DNA of 64,000 bases. Origin: Onthophagus taurus (Eukaryota > Arthropoda > Insecta > Coleoptera > Scarabaeidae). Shown here in pieces: positions 1 through 8,826 of this stretch. Positions within the stretch are counted from its first letter, which is position 1. The number at the start of each line of letters is the position of its first letter. The stretch is from the NCBI RefSeq assembly GCF_036711975.1, contig NC_091966.1, forward strand, positions 7,501 to 71,500. The letters are read 5' to 3'. Under the pieces are notes generated by a model. It was not told where the DNA came from. It searched no databases and worked only from the letters and a program-made list of their open reading frames with translations. Both the position numbers and the translations under genes were made by a program.

Positions 1-86
1 TTTAACGAGGTCGGGGAAAATCTGCAAAACAGACATCCGGTCTGGGGTGTTGGTCGACCGGATAGTGTGGGGTTGGAGCCCATACT

Positions 87-101
87 TGGGTCTCCGACCC
101 A
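87..101 (-). other. Predicted 3'UTR stem-loop of the LINE
   Basis: The bases TGGGTC and GACCCA flank a 3-nt loop and give a perfect 6-bp stem. It follows a GGGGTTTTTAGTGGG stretch on the minus strand. From memory, a similar TTTTAGTGGG hairpin is common in 3'UTRs of R1-type and related LINEs, where the 3' RNA is recognised by the reverse transcriptase. Function here is inferred. Confidence 0.45.
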
Positions 102-264
102 CTAAAAACCCCTTTCCTCTTATCCCACACGAAGGGCTGGAACTACGCTACCGCGTTTTGACCATCGGCCCGCCGCATGAACTGACTTCCTCCATACTCT
201 CCAGTTAAATCAGCCTACAGGACTGTCTTTCCCTTTCCGTTCAGGATCACCAAGAACAAATCAA

Positions 265-676
265 ACACACGAGAGACTTTTACAATTCAAAATAGTTATA
301 TTCCATACCGGGACGAGGGGAGGCCCATACGACCTCCCCTCTCTTCTTCCTCCTTCTCCAGCTCACGAGCCCTTCTCCAATGTGGACACACCAAAAGGGG
401 GGTCAAAACCATTGACATAAAACAAAACATACGAGAGACTTTTTACTATTCAGTTACTTATCACTTACCGGGACGAGGGGAGGCCCATAAGACCACCCCT
501 CTCTTCTTACTCCTTCTCCGGCTCACGAGACCTTCTCCAATGTGGACAAAGCAAAACGGGGGCCAAAACCATAGACATAAAACAAAACATACGAGAGACT
601 TTTTAATATTCAGTCACTTATCGCTTACCGGGACGAGGGGGGCCCATAGGACCACCCCTCTCTTCTTCCTCGCTCA
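265..676 (-). repeat. 160-bp tandem repeats in the LINE 3'UTR
   Basis: Three adjacent copies of a unit of about 160 bp lie in the 3'UTR. The word ACGAGAGACTTTT marks each copy; its GAGAGAC core starts at 271, 433 and 593, giving spacings of 162 and 160. Each copy also holds ACCGGGACGAGGGG and a matching CCCCTCTCTTCTT, so each can fold. The third copy is cut short at about 676. Copies differ by a few bases. Confidence 0.85.
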
Positions 677-701
677 GGAGTTCTGGATTCAGGCCAAGAC
701 T

Positions 702-3425
702 TTACCTTTGTTCCTCTATCCCTTCCCTCTGTCTTTGTCTCTCCTCTCTCTCTTTCTGGGTCAAAACGTCACCGACAAAGGTAGCAATAAATTTCCATTT
801 GTCCTCACTGTCTAGCATGTGACCCACCGTATTTTCTGGCGTGATCGCCGCCCCTATACATTCCTCGACGCTTGCCCTATCTGCCCTCCATCTGGGACAC
901 TTATAAAACGTGTGCTCGGCGTCATCGCACACTGCGCAGTAGTCACAAGTGCTCAACTCCCTTTTTCTGTACTTGCAAAGGTACTCGTTAAAACATCCAT
1001 GGCCCATAAAAAACTGACTCAGATGGAAGTCGACATCCCCCCATCTTCTATTCGTCCAGCTTTTAAGGTTGGTGATCAGCCTCTTCGACCATCTCGCTTT
1101 TCCGGTGTCAGCTCTCCATCTTCTCTCCCATTCCTCCAGTATCTTCGTCTCAGTCCCTTGCTTGTCATAGCCTTCGTCCCAGGCAGCCGCCCTTCTCTCT
1201 ATCATGAGATCCATAGGCAACGAGCCACCCACCACCTGCAGAGCTTCTGTTGAACAGGTTTTATAAGCACTGATCGTTCTAATTAAGATAGATCTCTGTA
1301 TCCTTGCTAGCTTTATCACGTTTTTTTTGACGCTGCAGGCATCTCTCCAGGCTCTACACGCATATAGAATCTGCGAGTATATCGTCGCACCAATCAGCTT
1401 TCTTTTGGCTTCTCTCGGGCCAAAAGTGGATCCCATAACTCTATTTAAAGCCTGCGTTGTTTTTCCGGCCTTCTCTACAATTTTATCGACGTGGGTACTC
1501 CATCGGAGATCCGTCGCTATCATGACACCCAGGTATTTTAGGGACTCCTGCATGTGAATCACAACATCTCGGACCTTTAGGGTTATCTGTCTGGCACCCC
1601 TCCGGCTTCTCAGCATAACCGCCTCTGTCTTTTCGGGGGCTATCTCGAGACCCATATTCTCCATAGACTTCACAACTTCATTTAGAACAGACTGAGATCT
1701 CGTCTGCATCTCTTCCTCATCCCAACCGGAAACCACGATGGCAAGGTCGTCCGCGTACGCGATGAACCTTGTGTCGCCCCTTATCGCCCTGTTCTGTAGC
1801 AGTTTGTCGAAAAATATGTTCCAGAGCAAAGGGCCAAGGACGGACCCCTGTGGAACCCCTCTCGACATCTTATAACTAGATCCCTCATATTCTATGTACC
1901 GATCACTTAAATAGGCTTGTATAATCTTAATTAGGTAGGGGGAAAACTTTTTCCTTCTCACTGCATCAACAATTTCCGCCCATGGTGCAGTCCCAAAGGC
2001 GTTTCGGACATCCACTGTAATCATCAGACATTTTTTCTTCCTACCCCTCCTAAATTTATCGCACATTTTGGCTTCTCTAATCACCTCCTCTATCGCGTGG
2101 ACCGTCGACTTTCCGCTGGTGAACCCGTACTGATCGCACGAAAGCCCACCCATCCCATTTAATTCTTCGTTAATTCGTGTCTTTATAATCGACTCAAAAA
2201 CTTTGCCGAAGGTGTTTAAAAGGCATATCGGCCTGTACTTTTTTGGCTCAATATTCCCCGGTTTCTCTATTAAAACCAATCTGCCCCTCTTCCAGCGCGC
2301 AGGGAAAATTCCCCCTTTCAATAGTATATTATACATTTTGGCTAGCTTCGTCGCCGCTATTGTCGCAACATCTTTTGTGATTTCTGGGGTTATACCATCT
2401 GGTCCAGCGGCCTTTCCCTTTTTGAGGTTTTTTATAATCGCGGATACCTCTTCTTCCGTAACCTCTGCAAAGCTTCCCTCTTCCACCAGGAGCCCCTTAG
2501 TATCCCATGTGACTCCCTGGCCCTCCGGAAAGAGCTCCTTAATCAGTTGAGGTATTGTCTCGGGATCAATATCCGTCCTGCGGCAATTCCCCGTTTTCTT
2601 AATCGCGATTTTGTAAGCATCACCCCATACATGCTCGTCTAATTTATTGCATAGTGCTCTCCAAGCGTCTTTTTTCGCCTTCCTGATAGTATCTCTCAGG
2701 CTCTTTTTTGCTTTTATATAAGTCTCGGCAGCATTTGTCCTCTCCCTCTCGTTGCCCCTTCTTCCATTCTCCCTAGTCGCTACTCTGCGGCATCTGTTTG
2801 CCCACTCTCTCGCCCTCTTAGCATCCTCATTCCACCAATAGAGTTTACCCTTGCTTGTTTTTGCGCGTCTCTTTTTTCCGTATGCCTTATCGCATGATTT
2901 TGCCGTTGCATTACTGAGCCAAATAGGGTCAAAGATCGCTTGGTGTTCTGCTCTTCTAAGAAATTCAGTTTGGAAACGTTTCAGTTTGTCCTCTCTTCTC
3001 TTCCACTTAGGTTGGCTCGTGTCATACTGCTTTTCAATCCTTCTATCACTGTTCAGACGAAAAGTGATGTATAAGTGGTCACTAAGATTCTCAACGTCTA
3101 CCACTTTCCAATCTTTTATAGCGCCAACCAGGTCTGTGGAGCACATGGTAATGTCTATCGTGGACTCCTGCTTCCCCCTCCTCCATGTAGGGCATGTTCC
3201 ACTGTTTATAGCGACTAGGTTCATTTCCGCCATCCATTCACATATATGTCTGCCCCTTTCGTCTTGCTTCTTAGAACCCCACTCGGCTGACTTTGCGTTG
3301 AAATCGCCTGATAAAACGAAGTTCTCCCCTCTACTCCCAGCCATGCCTTCTGCTATTCCGTTTAGCTTGTTCCGAAAATCTCTGATTGGTTCATTTGGTG
3401 TTAAGTAGCAACCCACTATCACCCC
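702..3425 (-). CDS. LINE ORF2 fragment: endonuclease (partial) and reverse transcriptase
   Basis: About 908 codons are open. The partial AP-like endonuclease shows GDFNAKSAEWGS near 3280-3313 and the catalytic SDH near 3075. The reverse transcriptase follows with YRPICLLNTFGKVFE, motif A (TVDVRNAF), motif B (RGVPQGSVLGPLLWN) and the catalytic YADD near 1740-1760. The C-terminus has a zinc-knuckle pattern (CDYC, then H and C in AEHTFYKC) near 885-955, typical of R1-type ORF2 proteins. The enzyme nicks target DNA and reverse-transcribes the element RNA. There is no native start: in this frame the open reading simply continues through the TTGGG array up to 6488. The part before 3425 is therefore repeat read-through rather than protein. 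The missing N-terminus should make this copy unable to cut its target. Confidence 0.88.
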   Translation of the reverse strand, partial: GVIVGCYLTPNEPIRDFRNKLNGIAEGMAGSRGENFVLSGDFNAKSAEWGSKKQDERGRHICEWMAEMNLVAINSGTCPTWRRGKQESTIDITMCSTDLVGAIKDWKVVDVENLSDHLYITFRLNSDRRIEKQYDTSQPKWKRREDKLKRFQTEFLRRAEHQAIFDPIWLSNATAKSCDKAYGKKRRAKTSKGKLYWWNEDAKRAREWANRCRRVATRENGRRGNERERTNAAETYIKAKKSLRDTIRKAKKDAWRALCNKLDEHVWGDAYKIAIKKTGNCRRTDIDPETIPQLIKELFPEGQGVTWDTKGLLVEEGSFAEVTEEEVSAIIKNLKKGKAAGPDGITPEITKDVATIAATKLAKMYNILLKGGIFPARWKRGRLVLIEKPGNIEPKKYRPICLLNTFGKVFESIIKTRINEELNGMGGLSCDQYGFTSGKSTVHAIEEVIREAKMCDKFRRGRKKKCLMITVDVRNAFGTAPWAEIVDAVRRKKFSPYLIKIIQAYLSDRYIEYEGSSYKMSRGVPQGSVLGPLLWNIFFDKLLQNRAIRGDTRFIAYADDLAIVVSGWDEEEMQTRSQSVLNEVVKSMENMGLEIAPEKTEAVMLRSRRGARQITLKVRDVVIHMQESLKYLGVMIATDLRWSTHVDKIVEKAGKTTQALNRVMGSTFGPREAKRKLIGATIYSQILYACRAWRDACSVKKNVIKLARIQRSILIRTISAYKTCSTEALQVVGGSLPMDLMIERRAAAWDEGYDKQGTETKILEEWERRWRADTGKARWSKRLITNLKSWTNRRWGDVDFHLSQFFMGHGCFNEYLCKYRKRELSTCDYCAVCDDAEHTFYKCPRWRADRASVEECIGAAITPENTVGHMLDSEDKWKFIATFVGDVLTQKEREERQRQREGIEEQR

Positions 3426-3426
3426 G

Positions 3427-4410
3427 AACCCAACCCAACCCAACCCAACCCAACCCAACCCAACCCAACCCAACCCAACCCAACCCAACCCAACCCAACC
3501 CAACCCAACCCAACCCAACCCAACCCAACCCAACCCAACCCAACCCAACCCAACCCAACCCAACCCAACCCAACCCAACCCAACCCAACCCAACCCAACC
3601 CAACCCAACCCAACCCAACCCAACCCAACCCAACCCAACCCAACCCAACCCAACCCAACCCAACCCAACCCAACCCAACCCAACCCAACCCAACCCAACC
3701 CAACCCAACCCAACCCAACCCAACCCAACCCAACCCAACCCAACCCAACCCAACCCAACCCAACCCAACCCAACCCAACCCAACCCAACCCAACCCAACC
3801 CAACCCAACCCAACCCAACCCAACCCAACCCAACCCAACCCAACCCAACCCAACCCAACCCAACCCAACCCAACCCAACCCAACCCAACCCAACCCAACC
3901 CAACCCAACCCAACCCAACCCAACCCAACCCAACCCAACCCAACCCAACCCAACCCAACCCAACCCAACCCAACCCAACCCAACCCAACCCAACCCAACC
4001 CAACCCAACCCAACCCAACCCAACCCAACCCAACCCAACCCAACCCAACCCAACCCAACCCAACCCAACCCAACCCAACCCAACCCAACCCAACCCAACC
4101 CAACCCAACCCAACCCAACCCAACCCAACCCAACCCAACCCAACCCAACCCAACCCAACCCAACCCAACCCAACCCAACCCAACCCAACCCAACCCAACC
4201 CAACCCAACCCAACCCAACCCAACCCAACCCAACCCAACCCAACCCAACCCAACCCAACCCAACCCAACCCAACCCAACCCAACCCAACCCAACCCAACC
4301 CAACCCAACCCAACCCAACCCAACCCAACCCAACCCAACCCAACCCAACCCAACCCAACCCAACCCAACCCAACCCAACCCAACCCAACCCAACCCAACC
4401 CAACCCAACC
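3427..4410. repeat. Pentanucleotide array (CCCAA)n / (TTGGG)n, candidate telomeric repeat
   Basis: 984 bp of uninterrupted pentamer, about 197 copies, with no base change seen. On the minus strand it reads TTGGG, one base from the insect telomere repeat TTAGG. The C-rich strand runs 5' to 3' from the left edge towards the genes, the orientation expected at a left chromosome end. It abuts an R1-clade LINE at 3426 and the 17-bp array at 4411. It could also be an internal satellite or an old telomere relic. Confidence 0.95.
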
Positions 4411-6494
4411 GCCAACCCAACCCAACCGCCAACCCAACCCAACCGCCAACCCAACCCAACCGCCAACCCAACCCAACCGCCAACCCAACCCAACCGCCAA
4501 CCCAACCCAACCGCCAACCCAACCCAACCGCCAACCCAACCCAACCGCCAACCCAACCCAACCGCCAACCCAACCCAACCGCCAACCCAACCCAACCGCC
4601 AACCCAACCCAACCGCCAACCCAACCCAACCGCCAACCCAACCCAACCGCCAACCCAACCCAACCGCCAACCCAACCCAACCGCCAACCCAACCCAACCG
4701 CCAACCCAACCCAACCGCCAACCCAACCCAACCGCCAACCCAACCCAACCGCCAACCCAACCCAACCGCCAACCCAACCCAACCGCCAACCCAACCCAAC
4801 CGCCAACCCAACCCAACCGCCAACCCAACCCAACCGCCAACCCAACCCAACCGCCAACCCAACCCAACCGCCAACCCAACCCAACCGCCAACCCAACCCA
4901 ACCGCCAACCCAACCCAACCGCCAACCCAACCCAACCGCCAACCCAACCCAACCGCCAACCCAACCCAACCGCCAACCCAACCCAACCGCCAACCCAACC
5001 CAACCGCCAACCCAACCCAACCGCCAACCCAACCCAACCGCCAACCCAACCCAACCGCCAACCCAACCCAACCGCCAACCCAACCCAACCGCCAACCCAA
5101 CCCAACCGCCAACCCAACCCAACCGCCAACCCAACCCAACCGCCAACCCAACCCAACCGCCAACCCAACCCAACCGCCAACCCAACCCAACCGCCAACCC
5201 AACCCAACCGCCAACCCAACCCAACCGCCAACCCAACCCAACCGCCAACCCAACCCAACCGCCAACCCAACCCAACCGCCAACCCAACCCAACCGCCAAC
5301 CCAACCCAACCGCCAACCCAACCCAACCGCCAACCCAACCCAACCGCCAACCCAACCCAACCGCCAACCCAACCCAACCGCCAACCCAACCCAACCGCCA
5401 ACCCAACCCAACCGCCAACCCAACCCAACCGCCAACCCAACCCAACCGCCAACCCAACCCAACCGCCAACCCAACCCAACCGCCAACCCAACCCAACCGC
5501 CAACCCAACCCAACCGCCAACCCAACCCAACCGCCAACCCAACCCAACCGCCAACCCAACCCAACCGCCAACCCAACCCAACCGCCAACCCAACCCAACC
5601 GCCAACCCAACCCAACCGCCAACCCAACCCAACCGCCAACCCAACCCAACCGCCAACCCAACCCAACCGCCAACCCAACCCAACCGCCAACCCAACCCAA
5701 CCGCCAACCCAACCCAACCGCCAACCCAACCCAACCGCCAACCCAACCCAACCGCCAACCCAACCCAACCGCCAACCCAACCCAACCGCCAACCCAACCC
5801 AACCGCCAACCCAACCCAACCGCCAACCCAACCCAACCGCCAACCCAACCCAACCGCCAACCCAACCCAACCGCCAACCCAACCCAACCGCCAACCCAAC
5901 CCAACCGCCAACCCAACCCAACCGCCAACCCAACCCAACCGCCAACCCAACCCAACCGCCAACCCAACCCAACCGCCAACCCAACCCAACCGCCAACCCA
6001 ACCCAACCGCCAACCCAACCCAACCGCCAACCCAACCCAACCGCCAACCCAACCCAACCGCCAACCCAACCCAACCGCCAACCCAACCCAACCGCCAACC
6101 CAACCCAACCGCCAACCCAACCCAACCGCCAACCCAACCCAACCGCCAACCCAACCCAACCGCCAACCCAACCCAACCGCCAACCCAACCCAACCGCCAA
6201 CCCAACCCAACCGCCAACCCAACCCAACCGCCAACCCAACCCAACCGCCAACCCAACCCAACCGCCAACCCAACCCAACCGCCAACCCAACCCAACCGCC
6301 AACCCAACCCAACCGCCAACCCAACCCAACCGCCAACCCAACCCAACCGCCAACCCAACCGCCAACCCAACCGCCAACCCAACCCAACCGCCAACCCAAC
6401 CCAACCGCCAACCCAACCGCCAACCCAACCGCCAACCCAACCGCCAACCCAACCGCCAACCCAACCGCCAACCCAACCGCCAACCCAACCCAAT
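4411..6494. repeat. 17-bp and 12-bp higher-order variants of the TTGGG array
   Basis: From 4411 to 6348 a 17-bp unit (GCCAACCCAACCCAACC) repeats 114 times in perfect register; marker positions 4411, 5040, 6315, 6332 and 6349 all fit. On the G-rich strand the unit is TTGGG, TTGGG, TTGGCGG (5+5+7). From 6349 to 6494 the pattern changes to mostly 12-bp units (TTGGG, TTGGCGG) with two 17-bp units among them, then ends in unique sequence. All frames are free of stop codons, which explains the long artificial ORFs here. Confidence 0.95.
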
Positions 6495-6571
6495 TATAGC
6501 GTGAAGGAATGTGAGGTAAGGTTAGTTTTGTTTACAAACATTAATTATACCATGAAGTTTTCTTTGGCAAT

Positions 6572-6976
6572 TATACTCTGTTTTTAAACCAGGAGAAGTA
6601 TTTTAAATTTGTCACCAGATTGACCTTGCACGTGATTGGTTGAATGCGAGGAAGGTTCACACACAGGCAATTTTGAATTTGAAGGTTAGGTTATTGACAA
6701 TTCGACAGTTTCGTGTCATTATTGTAAATTTTGTGTTCTTAAACCCTGTTCTTTATTATATTTTGAAATAAATACACTCATAACTTCAATGTTAATTTGT
6801 ATGTTTAGTGTTGACGATAACAAACGAAAATAAATACAATAATAAGTAAATAAATAAATAATAATAATTATTAATTTAAATTTACCGCCAAAATATCTAG
6901 TGATATTTTCTGGTGATTTTTCCTAGTGTAAATCTGACTTTCGCGTTTACTCCTCTTGGTTTAAAAACAGAGTATA
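6572..6976 (+). mobile_element. TA-flanked MITE, family A, copy 1
   Basis: A 405-bp element begins TATACTCTGTTTTTAAACC and ends in the inverted match GGTTTAAAAACAGAGTATA. A second copy in opposite orientation lies at 57316-57683 and shares the interior, including a stretch around CACGTGATTGGTTGAATGCG. Terminal TA suggests a Tc1/mariner-type non-autonomous element. No coding capacity is seen. Confidence 0.85.
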
Positions 6977-7101
6977 GAACAAGAGCATTCTTTCTTGATC
7001 TTTTAGTGGAAACGAAAGCGCATTTTTATGGTTTACACTACACCAAAATATAAAGGAGCAAAAATGAGAACCAAGAATTAGAATTCTTGCACATGGATAT
7101 T

Positions 7102-7388
7102 TAGATCAGCCGAACGAATGCTCATTCGACTAGAACACCGTTAGAACACAACAACGCTTTGAAGAGACCGCTCCGATGAGCGAGCACGTCCGAACACGCA
7201 AGAAGGCTCTAAGGAATGGTTCGCACGCTCTAGTGCCGTTTACATCAAGCGATCGCACATTCCTAGTATATTCCATAGAATCTTTGGAAACGCAGACAAA
7301 ACAACGAAAGAATGCTCTACATCTGTTTACACAAAAAGAATATGATAAAGTAGGGATAGAATGAGCATTCGCTCGTCTGATGTAGATC
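7102..7388. mobile_element. Candidate MITE with imperfect terminal inverted repeats
   Basis: The segment CGAACGAATGCTCATTCG near 7111 is matched in inverted form by GAATGAGCATTCGCTCG near 7359, inside longer imperfect arms that include GATC words on both sides. A clear target duplication is not visible. The short open frames inside look accidental. Confidence 0.5.
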
Positions 7389-8133
7389 GGCCCTTAGCAA
7401 CAGCTGAGACACGACCGCGCGTCGTCGTTCAGACATCGCGCGGCACGCCGCGTGCTGCTGCCACGCTTGACTGCTGCGCAATGTCTGGACACACCTTTAA
7501 AATAGTTTTAATTTTATTAAGTTTTATTTTTAGATTTATTCTAAGACAATAAGAAATAAACCTGTCGCACCCTATACTTTTGTAATCAGAAAAAAAATAA
7601 CGAATTTAATAAGCGAATAATCAGTGGTTATTTCCATTTAAAAAAACGAAAAAAAATTTTGTCATCAAATTCTCTGTAGAAAAGTGTCCATATAATATCG
7701 TAGTTATAATACTTTACCTATAATAATAACCAAGATAATTGCACTTGCCGGTTTTAGGATATTTTCACTTTTGGATTCTAGGAGAAAAACAAAAAACGAT
7801 AGCGCTTTGAGGTTTTCGACATTGAAATTTATTTAAAAAAAGAGATAGAGACATGTAAGGTACTTTTTTTCTAACTTTTATAGTTTCCGAGATAGCTTAT
7901 TCGGACATGGAATTTGACCAGCTTGTACAATAAATAAGAAGAAAATAAATAAATAAATAAAAAGAAAACGACGTAAAGTTACAAAATTATTATTGACTGT
8001 AACCTTAATATGGCTTTTTTTTTTAACTTATTTAGAAAAAATTGCAAACATTTTTTGTTTTCTTTTAATGCATATTCAGCTATTATACTTTTACTATTCA
8101 GCCACATTTATTTGCACCATTACACCAACAATC
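7389..8133. other. Noncoding stretch before the secreted-protein gene
   Basis: The first 110 bp are unusually GC-rich and contain GCGCG and GCTGCTGCCACGC words. They resemble, in inverted orientation, a GC-rich patch near 60165-60300, including a TGTGTCCA word, so both may be pieces of one transposon family. The rest is AT-rich DNA in which I see no gene. The promoter of the gene starting at 8134 must lie here. Confidence 0.4.
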
Positions 8134-8724
8134 ATGCATACCATTGAATTTTTGTACCGAAGATTTTTGTATTCTGTTTTATTAATTTATTTTAATCAAT
8201 TCAATTATTCCCATACCCTTTTTGATAATGGTAAAGTATATATCTCTTGTATTTTAAAACCTTAACTTAATTTTTTTAAGAAATAAACTTGAAATGCTTT
8301 GGAGTACGATTCGACAACGTTACTCTAACAACGTATTTTCCCAATTATAGCAGCGAAGAACATGATGATGGTTTTACAGATGTTAAAGGAAATCCTTTGT
8401 GTACATTACAGGTATATTATTTTATGTTTTTGGTAATATAATATACCGAAGTAATGTTTTTTTATTATATATTAGGATTACGTAGATGATAGAACAAACT
8501 ACGTCACCTTATCAATGGACGAAAATCTAAAAATTCCGTATGGAACTTCAGTATGTATTCCAGAGTTAAACAATCATTTAGGACATAGAATACGATTTGA
8601 AGTTCGAGATAGTAGCAGCGATATTTTTCAAAGTGGATATAAAAGAGCAGAGATTTGTGTTAGATCTGAAACCGATAGTTACGATGTTAATTATAATAGA
8701 AGAGTAACTCTTATATTTATTTAA
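8134..8724 (+). CDS. Small secreted protein with a double-psi beta-barrel (3D/RlpA-like) look
   Basis: Model: exons 8134-8230, 8281-8411 and 8476-8724, giving 158 residues. The introns are 50 and 64 nt, start with GT, end with AG and keep phase. The N-terminus (MHTIEFLYRRFLYSVLLIYF) is a signal peptide, so the product is secreted. The mature part has the order YVTLSMDENLKIPYGT, VCIPELNNHLGHRIRFEV, RDSSSD, GYKRAEICVRSETDSYD. This resembles the barrel of bacterial 3D/RlpA proteins and of papain-inhibitor or expansin-like proteins: a Gly-Thr turn, a hydrophobic strand and an R-D-S/T-x-x core. I infer the fold from this pattern only and do not know the function; binding of a polysaccharide or protease is possible. 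Exon 1 is the least certain part. The gene converges on the PNPO-like gene, with 102 bp between stop codons. Confidence 0.7.
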
Positions 8725-8826
8725 AATTAAGATAAAGATGATGAATTTATAATATATATAAATCTAAGCAATATATTGAAACAAAAATACAAATAATGAA
8801 TATACATATTTAAAGGTAACAAATTT

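Larger units (their letters stand above)
1..3426 (-). mobile_element. 5'-truncated R1-clade (TRAS/SART-like) non-LTR retrotransposon
   Basis: A LINE on the minus strand keeps most of an ORF2 (endonuclease, reverse transcriptase, C-terminal zinc knuckle) and a 3'UTR that runs off the left edge. Its 5' side stops inside the endonuclease domain, exactly where the CCCAA array begins, so ORF1 and the first part of the endonuclease are missing. The remaining frame has no stop codon, so the copy is probably young. R1-clade membership rests on the endonuclease plus RT layout, the C-terminal C-x2-C...H...C motif and the 3'UTR hairpin. Telomere-repeat-specific members of this clade (TRAS, SART) are known from insects; that this element is one of them is an inference from the junction. 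The 3' junction is outside the window. Confidence 0.85.

Noticed and set aside
819-3408. Several plus-strand frames of 75-185 codons
   Set aside because: All are antisense shadows of the LINE reverse-transcriptase frame.
4411-6494. CRISPR array
   Set aside because: The 17-bp units are directly adjacent with no spacers, and the DNA is eukaryotic.
3386-6499. Very long open frames in several phases of the CCCAA array (Pro-Thr-Gln-Pro-Asn and Gly-Trp-Val repeats)
   Set aside because: They arise because the repeat has no stop codon in the phases concerned; they have no start context and no family.
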